64,000 nt of DNA from Solirubrobacter ginsenosidimutans (GTDB lineage: Bacteria; Actinomycetota; Thermoleophilia; Solirubrobacterales; Solirubrobacteraceae): the NCBI RefSeq assembly GCF_027587205.1, contig NZ_JAPDOD010000045.1, forward strand, positions 8,604-72,603, read 5' to 3'. Below the pieces are notes generated by a model. That model had not been told where the DNA came from. It did not search any database and saw only the letters and a program-made list of their open reading frames with translations. A program made the translations under genes and the position numbers. Below are positions 23,933 to 32,100 of the stretch, one piece after another (within the stretch, counting starts at the first letter, position 1; every line of letters starts with the position of its first letter).

Positions 23933-25508
23933 GTGGCTCTCCCATCGGCTTGTCGTGTTGCCCTCGAAAGGTGTTCAGCCGCCGTGAGTCGACGACGTCC
24001 AGGCGTCCGACGCGTTCGTGCACCGGGTCGGACACGATCGCGGTCATCGTGCCGTCCGAATGAACGTCGAATACGACGTTGAGCCGCGCGGTGCCCGCGC
24101 GACCGGCCTCGACGTCCATCAGGATCGGTCCGAGCAGGATGCATTCGCTGACTCGCGTTGCCGTCCGCGTCCCCTGGAGCACCTCGACGCGGACGGTCTC
24201 CTGGTTGTCCTCTCGCGTCGTGACGGGGAACACCTTGCTCCTGTGCGGAATCGTCACGTTCGCCTCGACGAGCACGTGAAATCGGTCGTCGTCGAGCTTG
24301 ATTCCGAGTGGCAACGCGAGCACGTTCACCAGTGCGCGCTCGTGAAACCGCCTGCGTCCGCGGCTCAGCATGTGGGCGTACTCCGCCGCCCCGAGGGCGA
24401 CCGCGAGCTCCGGCTCGGGCGCAAGTCGCGGCGTCGCACCGAGCAGTTCCGAGACCTGCGCCTGCACCGCAGGCATACGGGTCTGACCGCCGACGAGGAT
24501 GACGTCGTCGATATTGCTCCACTCGAGACCGGAGATCTCGCGCACCGCCTCGTCAGCGAGTCGCCGCGTATCCGCCAGCACGGCGCCGGAGCATTCGACC
24601 AGCTGAGCGCGCGTCATGCGTCGTCCCAACGCCATCGTCGTCTCGCCGCTCGAGAGCTCGATCTTCGCGCGCTCGGCCGCGTGCCTCACCGCTTCGCGAA
24701 ACGCGGGGGTGGGCGCGGCCTCACGGGACTGCCGCAGCAGCCAGTCGGTCACCGCACGATCGATGTCATCGCCGCCGAGGCGCGTGTCGCCATGGACGGT
24801 GAGCGTTTCGAACAGGTAGCCGGCCTCGTCACGTTTGGCCTCGAGCAGCGAGAGATCGAACGTGCCTCCGCCGAGGTCGTAGATCAGGAAGAGCCGCGGA
24901 TTCTCGTCGAGCAGGTCCGCGCAGGTCAGCGCGGCGGCGGTGGGCTCGTTGAGGATCTCGGCTTCGAGTCCGGCGAACTCCGCCGCGAGGAGTGTCGCGC
25001 GCCGCTGCAGCAGGTTGAAGTATGCGGGCACGGTGATCACGGCCTTGCGCAGCCCCTCCAGTGGTACGCCGAGCGCCGTGGCAGCGGTATACCGCAGCTT
25101 CGACAGCACTTTGGCCGCGATGTCCGGCGGCGTAAGCCTGGCCTCTCCGAAGTCGATCGCGATTGCCCGCAGCGGATCGTCGGCATCCCCCGGAAGCATC
25201 CGATAGGCGACCGTTCGCGAGTCCTGCATCACGCTCGGCTCGTCGAAGCGCCGGCCCATGTGTCGCTTGACGGAATAGGCGACGGCGGAAGGGTTGCGAT
25301 CGGCCAACTCGGCGGCTTCCGCGCCGACCACCCACCTTCGCCGCCCGGCGTCCCAGCCGACCAGCGAAGGCATCAGGACTACGCCGTCCGGATCGGCCAA
25401 GGGCACGACCCTTCCCGCGGCCTCATCCCACACCGCAACCGCCGAGTTCGTCGTCCCGAGATCGATGCCGAGTACGCGACGGCCCTCGAAACGGTCAGTG
25501 CTCGTCAT
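23919..25508 (-). CDS. Hsp70-family ATPase lacking the C-terminal lid
   Basis: Hsp70/DnaK-like protein of 529 residues, against about 600-640 for DnaK. The ATPase domain is complete: phosphate-1 motif VLGIDLGTTNSAVAV at the N-terminus, LNEPTAAAL, phosphate-2 motif IYDLGGGTFDLSLLE near residue 210, and adenosine motif VILVGGQTRMPAVQ near residue 345. A beta substrate-binding domain follows from about residue 400 (VLALPLGIKLDDDRFHVLV onward). The helical lid is missing, because the chain ends about 30 residues after that domain. It overlaps genes on both sides by 14 bases. It is not a housekeeping DnaK: no grpE or dnaJ is near, and it sits in the CHAT/TIR operon. It probably serves as an ATP-controlled sensor or holder of the complex. 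Confidence 0.9.
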   Translation of the reverse strand: MTSTDRFEGRRVLGIDLGTTNSAVAVWDEAAGRVVPLADPDGVVLMPSLVGWDAGRRRWVVGAEAAELADRNPSAVAYSVKRHMGRRFDEPSVMQDSRTVAYRMLPGDADDPLRAIAIDFGEARLTPPDIAAKVLSKLRYTAATALGVPLEGLRKAVITVPAYFNLLQRRATLLAAEFAGLEAEILNEPTAAALTCADLLDENPRLFLIYDLGGGTFDLSLLEAKRDEAGYLFETLTVHGDTRLGGDDIDRAVTDWLLRQSREAAPTPAFREAVRHAAERAKIELSSGETTMALGRRMTRAQLVECSGAVLADTRRLADEAVREISGLEWSNIDDVILVGGQTRMPAVQAQVSELLGATPRLAPEPELAVALGAAEYAHMLSRGRRRFHERALVNVLALPLGIKLDDDRFHVLVEANVTIPHRSKVFPVTTREDNQETVRVEVLQGTRTATRVSECILLGPILMDVEAGRAGTARLNVVFDVHSDGTMTAIVSDPVHERVGRLDVVDSRRLNTFRGQHDKPMGEPHADR

Positions 25509-27174
25509 TTCTGCTCCCGATCCCCCCAGTACCGACGAGCGTGAGTCCGTCGTCCGTTTCTACGATCGCGAATGCCGTTCCGGGCACGCCCGTGTCCCAG
25601 CGCATTGCCTCCTCGGTGACCTCGAGCGTCCGCAGATCGCAGCGACGAACGCCGTCCGGGTCGGCGAACCATGCGCAGTGCTCCGTCGCGGCGGGCGCCA
25701 TCGCGGTGATGCGCTCGAGGTCGACGCCGGCGATCTCCAGTGCGTGCCATCCGCCGTCGTAGCGCCACACGCCCTTGTCCGTGGCGACCCAGAGCCGGTG
25801 CTGGAGCATCGCGAGACATCGGACTGCCGAGACAAGGGGGCCGGGGCGCTCGCCCGCGAGCTGCCACGCTCCGGCACGATCGAGGCGATACACGCCGCTC
25901 GAAGTCCCGACCCACCAGGTCCCGTCGGGGGCTTGGGCGATGCAGCGGGCAGCAGCCTGCAACGGAAGTCCGACGCGCACCCACTCGCCGTCGTCGAACC
26001 GGAAAAGGCCCGCGGTCGTCAGTGCGTGCAACGGCGCGGCGAGCGCGATCGGGACACCGGGCGGTTGAGCGCCTCGGAAGTCCGCGTCGTCACGGACGCG
26101 CCCGATGCCGTGTGGCCGCGCGAGCAGCCAAGTCTCGCCACCGTGCCTCACGAGTTGGAGAACGTCGGCGGCAGCCGGGTCGTGGGTATGAGCGCCGGCG
26201 CGCACGCGGACCAGTCCGCGGGCCGTCCCGGCGAGCACCCCGCCGCGATCGGCAACCGCGCAGCGTCCGAGGTCGCTGAGCGTGTCCTCGGGCGTCGGCG
26301 AAAGCGCGTCATCCTCCCACGTGGGCAGGCCCTGCGCGCGCCACCACAACCGATTCAGCGAACGCTCGCGCGCAATCCACAGCGCGGGGCCGTCGGCGGC
26401 GGCGGCCGTCGCGCCGGGACACGGCGTCGTTTCGCCGTCGGAAAATCGCGTGACGCCATCCGCCGAAACGGCGTAAAGGACGCCTCCGGCCGCCACCAGC
26501 GCGAGCGTCCCGGGACATGCTTGCGATGTGTCCCCGCCGAGCTGGAACACCTCAGTGGCCGTCGCCGTCCAGACGTCGCCGTCCTCGCGGTCGACCAGCG
26601 CCGCACAGGCCCCTGGTGCCATTCTCTCGTCGCCGCGGTAGACGCCTCCCGTCCCGCCCACGAGCACGCCCGCGTCCGTCTCGAGCAGCGCGCGCGGAAA
26701 CGTGACATCGGGTCCTGCGACGACCGGCTCATCGATTCCCCCGAGGCGGTAGAGCCGTCGGCTCGATGCCACCCACACGCCACCTTCGCGCGCCGGCGCA
26801 ATCGCGAGGAGCGGGGTGTCCCGGAGGCTCGGGTGCGTCCGCCATTGTTCCTGGTCGAAGCACGCCACACCGGTCGGGGCATGCACGGTCCAGACCCGGT
26901 CGGCGTGATCGATACACAGCGCCAGGACCGTGTTCCCAGGAAGCCCATGCTCGCTCCCATAGCGCTGGTACGACGAGCCCGCGGGATCGTAGGCGATCAC
27001 TCCGCCCCAGGACCCTCCCCAAACGACGCCGGTCGAGGTCACACCGAGCGTCCGGACGTCGAGCCGCGGCGCGAGCGTCGTCCATGCTCCGGCGTCGGGG
27101 CGAACCGGGGTCGCGCGGCTGACCGCAGTGATCGCCGAGCCCGGACGGTAGGCGGTGACGCCGTCCTCGCTCAC
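25495..27174 (-). CDS. Cytosolic beta-propeller protein (sensor-like repeats)
   Basis: Protein of 559 residues built almost wholly of short beta repeats of the kind found in the sensor region of hybrid two-component proteins. Examples are DRVWTVHAPTGVACFDQEQW, GGVWVASSRRLYRLGG, GTWWVGTSSGVYRLDRAGAW and HRLWVATDKGVWRYDGGW. The repeat number is enough for about two propellers. No signal peptide or membrane helix is visible, so it should act inside the cell, unlike the usual periplasmic sensors. GTG at 27174 overlaps the stop of the coiled-coil gene (GTGA). It may be the recognition or scaffold part of the operon's complex. I do not recognise a closer family. Confidence 0.72.
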   Translation of the reverse strand: MSEDGVTAYRPGSAITAVSRATPVRPDAGAWTTLAPRLDVRTLGVTSTGVVWGGSWGGVIAYDPAGSSYQRYGSEHGLPGNTVLALCIDHADRVWTVHAPTGVACFDQEQWRTHPSLRDTPLLAIAPAREGGVWVASSRRLYRLGGIDEPVVAGPDVTFPRALLETDAGVLVGGTGGVYRGDERMAPGACAALVDREDGDVWTATATEVFQLGGDTSQACPGTLALVAAGGVLYAVSADGVTRFSDGETTPCPGATAAAADGPALWIARERSLNRLWWRAQGLPTWEDDALSPTPEDTLSDLGRCAVADRGGVLAGTARGLVRVRAGAHTHDPAAADVLQLVRHGGETWLLARPHGIGRVRDDADFRGAQPPGVPIALAAPLHALTTAGLFRFDDGEWVRVGLPLQAAARCIAQAPDGTWWVGTSSGVYRLDRAGAWQLAGERPGPLVSAVRCLAMLQHRLWVATDKGVWRYDGGWHALEIAGVDLERITAMAPAATEHCAWFADPDGVRRCDLRTLEVTEEAMRWDTGVPGTAFAIVETDDGLTLVGTGGIGSRNDEH

Positions 27175-27899
27175 CGCGGAACCTCACGAAGTCGCTGCTC
27201 GAGGCTCGCGATCTCGCGGTTGAGCTCGTCGACCTCGTCGTGCTTCGCCGTCCGAGCGTCGGTCAGGAATTCCTGCCAGCCGTCCCTGGCGCGCCACCGC
27301 TCCCAGAGGGCGAGGACCTTGTGGAACTGGCGTTCTCGCGATCGCACGTCCGAGCTCAGGCGGCCCTGCGCCTCCTCGAGTGCCTCGCGCCACTCGCTCA
27401 CGCGGCGGGTGTGGGCGCTTTCGCTCTCGCCACCCGGGAGCGGGCGGTCGATCGCGTCCCAATCGAGAAGCGCGAGCATCTCGCCAAGCGGCCGACTGCG
27501 ATCGTCCGCCAGCCGGTTGATCTCGGCCAGACGCTCGTCGTCGATCTCCCAGGCGTGAGCGAAGCGATTGATGAGCGTCTTGGTTCGCCGGCGCCGAATC
27601 GCGGCGTCGCCGGTCGGGCGGCGGTTCTGCCGGGCGACCGGAGCCGGCTTGCCGATCCCATCACGGCCACGCCGTCCGCGCGGGCGGGGGCCGCCCGCAC
27701 CGGCTCTCGGCAGCCGCTCAGCGCTTAGCCGGGTCCGGAGTTCCTGTCGCCGTTCCTGAAGCGCGACGCGTCGATACTCGATATCGGCGAGGGCCGCGTC
27801 GTATTCCGCGACGGCGATCTCGACGGTGTCCAATTCATCCAGTCGGTCGCGGAGCGCGCGCACCGCGGCGTGCACGCGTCTGACGTCGGCATCGCTCAT
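27171..27899 (-). CDS. Coiled-coil protein of the conflict operon
   Basis: Protein of 242 residues without a recognised domain. Residues about 5-65 and 190-240 are heptad-rich helices (RALRDRLDELDTVEIAVAEY; DEVDELNREIASLEQRLREV), separated by a glycine/arginine-rich basic linker around residues 70-105 and a short helical middle with LAEINRLADDRSRPLGEML. The layout suggests an elongated linker or oligomerising subunit. ATG at 27899 overlaps the CHAT gene stop, and its own stop overlaps the propeller gene start, so its level is tied to both. Function is unknown; an adaptor joining CHAT protease and sensor is a guess. Confidence 0.7.
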   Translation of the reverse strand: MSDADVRRVHAAVRALRDRLDELDTVEIAVAEYDAALADIEYRRVALQERRQELRTRLSAERLPRAGAGGPRPRGRRGRDGIGKPAPVARQNRRPTGDAAIRRRRTKTLINRFAHAWEIDDERLAEINRLADDRSRPLGEMLALLDWDAIDRPLPGGESESAHTRRVSEWREALEEAQGRLSSDVRSRERQFHKVLALWERWRARDGWQEFLTDARTAKHDEVDELNREIASLEQRLREVPR

Positions 27900-29191
27900 G
27901 AGACGAACTCTGTGTCCTTGTCGGCGTAGAGCACGTACGCGAGACCGAGGGGGTTCCCATGCTCGCGCATGAAGTGGCGCCGCGTCTCCAACAGGGCGAC
28001 GGCCGGGCTGGCCGATCCAGCGCCCATCGCATCGAAGAGGTTGTTGTAGAAGTGCCGAGCGAAAGCGAAGGCGAAGTAGTCCGGGACCGGGCAAAGCGTC
28101 GCGAGCACAGCGACCGCCCCGCCTGACTCGATCCACCGGGTCGGGAATCCCGGTGGCTCGAAGGCGGCATTCGCCTGGGCTGTGCCGCACGCATTGAGAA
28201 ACACGAAGGGCCCGGCCATGCGACGCGGCTCGAGTGTCAAGTCCCCCAGCGTCCCCGCATCGAGTAGTACCTGTTGCCCGGCGATCGTCAGGTCGAGCTG
28301 GGAGAGGAACTCGGTGTTGGCGCCCGGGTGACAATGGCACGCGAAGTGCAGGACGTCGCGGCTGATCGCCCGGTTGAGTGTCGCCACCAGCGCCTTACGG
28401 AGCCACTGCTTGGCTCGCAGCCCACCGTCGTCGCTGCCCGATCGCAGCTCGTGCAGGAACTCGGTGAGCGCGTCGTCCGCCAGGGCCAGATCGTCAGGAC
28501 GACCGGAGAGCGCATCCCCGGCTTGGCGGCGCAGATCCTCACCGAGTCGCAGCGGATCCGAAGCCAGCCCCGGATGGCGGCAAGCCAGTTCGTCGACCTC
28601 CGTACCCGCGAATCGAAGGTCCTCGTTCAGAGCGGTGAACAGCCCGCGCTGGAGGAGGATCTCGCGGGGTCGGTTGCGTCCCAGCCAGTGGGTGATCGGG
28701 ACCCGGAAGCCCCAGAACCGCTGCCACTCGAGCTCGTCGCTCTGCCGCCCGTCATACAGCATGTCCCACAGGATCGGCGCCTCGAGCTTGTCAGCGAAGG
28801 TCACCTCCGGCACCGGATCGCGGGAGTCCATCACGTTGACGTCTCGTAACAGCTGCCCGAGGCCCGAGGGACGCAGAGTGGACGACAGCGGGCTCCCCAG
28901 CGTCCGGAGCTGGTCGAGCGTCTCATCGCGCTTGGCGTCAGGGACGCTCAACGCGGCGTCGAGTGCGTCCGCGTCGACGGTCACGGGCTGGCGGCGTGCG
29001 AGATACTCCGCCAACTCGAGAAGGGCGCTGGCGAACTCGTGCGCTGCCCTTTGGGCCGTGGCGCGCGCGAAGGGCAGCTCCGAGTCCTCGTTCTCGACCG
29101 ACACTTCGTCACGGCGGCGGATGGTCACGCGTACGCCGCGCCGTCCGGTCCGCTTTGCGGTGGCATAGCCGCCGATGCGCACCGGGGTCAC
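27896..29191 (-). CDS. CHAT-domain cysteine protease with intact catalytic pair
   Basis: Caspase-like peptidase of 431 residues. The CHAT domain occupies roughly residues 130-431, with the catalytic histidine in DVLHFACHCHPG (H286, with H282 before it) and the catalytic cysteine in FVFLNACGTA (C335). The spacing of about 50 residues is normal for the family. The final TRWIESGGAVAVLATLCPVP and LETRRHFMREHGNPLGLAYV are the usual closing strands. The N-terminal 130 residues are not recognised. The start GTG at 29191 overlaps the stop of the large TIR/TGS/WD40 gene. It is the likely effector of the operon: known CHAT proteases cleave specific proteins once a sensor is triggered (for example in type III-E CRISPR and gasdermin systems). 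Confidence 0.88.
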   Translation of the reverse strand: MTPVRIGGYATAKRTGRRGVRVTIRRRDEVSVENEDSELPFARATAQRAAHEFASALLELAEYLARRQPVTVDADALDAALSVPDAKRDETLDQLRTLGSPLSSTLRPSGLGQLLRDVNVMDSRDPVPEVTFADKLEAPILWDMLYDGRQSDELEWQRFWGFRVPITHWLGRNRPREILLQRGLFTALNEDLRFAGTEVDELACRHPGLASDPLRLGEDLRRQAGDALSGRPDDLALADDALTEFLHELRSGSDDGGLRAKQWLRKALVATLNRAISRDVLHFACHCHPGANTEFLSQLDLTIAGQQVLLDAGTLGDLTLEPRRMAGPFVFLNACGTAQANAAFEPPGFPTRWIESGGAVAVLATLCPVPDYFAFAFARHFYNNLFDAMGAGSASPAVALLETRRHFMREHGNPLGLAYVLYADKDTEFVS

Positions 29192-32100
29192 GGCTGCAGC
29201 TCCTGGATGTCGAGATCGACCCAGAGTGAACGGAGCTCTTCGCCTGCGCTCTCGAACCGCAACATCAGCGATAGCTGGGACTCCGCAGTCGGCATGCGAA
29301 GCGTCATCACGGCCTGGTGGTCGTCGCATCCCTCGATTCGGTTCAGCGAGTGGGTCACGCGGTCGCCGCCTGCCATCGGGATGACAGCGACCGAAACGTC
29401 GTCGGTGCTCGGACGCCAATCGCGGGTGTGCAGGCGACCGTCGTACCACGCGGGCGCTTCGGCTCGATAGCTCACTCGGAACCGATACACGTGCCCGGCG
29501 AGGAACGCGCCGTGTTCGGGCTCGTCGATGGCCTCGAACAGCGCGAATCCTCCCGCGGGGCGCACGAGGTAGATCGCGCATTGCGGGTGGCCGAACACCG
29601 CGTACGCGAGCCAGTCCTGACGGTGCGAGGAGTGCGCGCGCACCGCCTCGCGCGCGCTCCGAACGGCGTCGGCCAGCGAGGCTCCCTCACGCAACCCGTC
29701 GTAAAGCGTCTTGACGAACCGCTCGTCAACGCTCGCGGGGACTCTCCAGCGCGGACCGACGACCGCGGTGGCCCCCGACCGCAAGAGCGGCGCTGCCCAC
29801 GCCCGCTCGATCTGCGTTGCGCCGCCATCGGCCGGCGTTTCGCCTATGAAACTCAACGTCACCAGGGGCCGCCGCCGCGTGAGTTCCAGCCGGTGCTCCT
29901 GCACGAGCGGCTGCCGGAGTGGCGAGTCCTCCGTGGCCTGCGTGATGCCGTCCCTGATGTCTTCCCGCGCGAATCTGATGACGTGGAGCCCGAAATAGGG
30001 GTTATCCGATGCCAGCAAGTCGACGCCCGACGGTTGCTCGGGGTCTTCCCCGAGTGCCTCCCGCCAGGGCCTGAGATGTGCGGGCGGCGCGCCGTAGTCG
30101 GCGATCGCGACCCGCGCCATGGGCGCCTCGGAGTCGAGTCGCAGGCCTTGACCCGTAATCCAATGTGCGACGTCGAAGTCTTCGGCGAGACACGGTTCGA
30201 ACACGACGTCTGCGCTCTCTTGCGACAAGTAGTACGGGCAAACGAGCTCCCACGGCATCACCGCCCTTTCGTCGGAGAGCACGAACCACGTCGCCGGCGC
30301 GTCGCGCAACTGTTCGTACGCCTCGCGAAGAGGCCCGCGCGGCATCAGTGTGTCAGCCAGCATTCCGCCGAACGCCTGCGTCGCGGCGCGGGTCGACGCG
30401 GGCGAACCGTCGAACGCCGAGAGCTCTGCCAGCTGCTGGCAAATGCCGCGGGCGTCATCGACGGTGATCGGTGGCAGCTCGAGGCGCTCGGCGTCATAGC
30501 CCAGTCGCGAGCAGGTGAGGTAGAACGCCAGCCGTTGGCTCGTCACCGACTCCTCGACGGTCACAAATACCATGACGTCCGACGGCGGTCCCGGGATGGC
30601 ATCGGCGTGCACCAACTCCGGAAGCTGCGGGAGCGCCTCCGGCCGGCGGACGTGGATCTCGAACTGCGCCTCTGCCGGCTCCAGCCGTGCTGCCTGGGCG
30701 CCCTGGTACGCAACGGCGGTGATCGTGTGATCGCCGCTGGCAATGGCGGTCATGGAAACCGCGATGCTCGTCTGCTGAGGCGTGCCGTCGACGACCGGGA
30801 TCGTGATGGGGCTGGGCGTCTCGAGCCGGAAGCCCGGAGCTTCGACGAAGACCGTCAGGTCGAGCGCGGTGATCGGGAGGACCAGCACGTGGCGCTTGAA
30901 CTGGTCGGGCCGGCTCGCGGGCGCCAAGACGAGGCGGATTTCTTCGCTCGAGCCCACGCGCACCTCGCCGCCGTCGCGATCGATCGTCAGCCGCCAGGGC
31001 GTCGCCGGCACGCCCGCCGGGGCGGGCAGCAACGACTGGATGTGCAGCTCGCCGTCCTCGGACACCGAGACGATCTGCTCGTCATCGAGCAGCGCGATGT
31101 CGCGCACCGCGCCGCCGTGCGTCCGCGGGAGCCCGATCGGCTCGCCGCCGGAGCGCCACACGCGGATGACGCCGTCCGCGCATCCGGACACGAAACGCCC
31201 GTCCGCGGCAACCGCGAGTGCATGCACGGCGGCCGGGTGCCTGGGGCCCGCGCGAGGCCGAGCGTCTGAAGTCTCCAGCACCGCGGTCGAGCCATCGGCC
31301 GCGCCCGAGCACACCGTCTGTCCGTCGGTGGTGACGGCGAGCGCGAGCACCCTGTCGGCGTGTGGTGCGTGGTTCAGGAACTCCTGACCCGTGTTGACGT
31401 CCCAGCCGTGGATCGAACCGTCGCGGCAGCCAGCGAACAGTCTCGGACCGTCGCGTGCGGCGACGAGTGCCTCGATGTAGGCAGGGCATCGCAACTCCGG
31501 CCACTCGCCCACTTCCTGATCGATCGCCTCGATGCGAATCGAGCCGTCGATCCCGGCTACTCCGACACGCGGTGGCGATGGCCATGCTGCCATGGCCGCG
31601 CACGGCACGGGCAGCGAGAACGCAACGTGCGAGTCGCCTGTCGTGAGATCCCAGATCCATAGGCCGCCATCGGTATCGGCAGATCCGACTCGAGCCGACC
31701 CCAGGGCGCTGATTCCGCACACCGAACCGATGTGTGGATCGAGCGCGTCGGCTGGCGTCCCATCCTGGGCCCAAACCTGCAGCAAACCGCCCGCGCTGCC
31801 GGTCACCGTCCGGCCGTCGGGCAGGACGGTCACGACGCGGAGGAGTCGTCCGAGCGCGTCGATCACCGCCGACGCCACCTCCCCCGGCGTCGACCGTCCG
31901 TCGGCAATTCGGGTGTACATCCTGGTTGCCGTGGAATCTTCGTGGGTCCCGCCGAATCGTCCGGCGATCTGCTCGACGGCGGGGTCGAGATCGTCGCGGC
32001 TCGGCCGCAATCCGTATCCGGCCAGGTGTTCGAGGAGTCGCAGGCGGCCCCTGATGACCGGGAAGGCCCTGAGCGCCTCGCGCAGCTTTCGATGTCCCCG

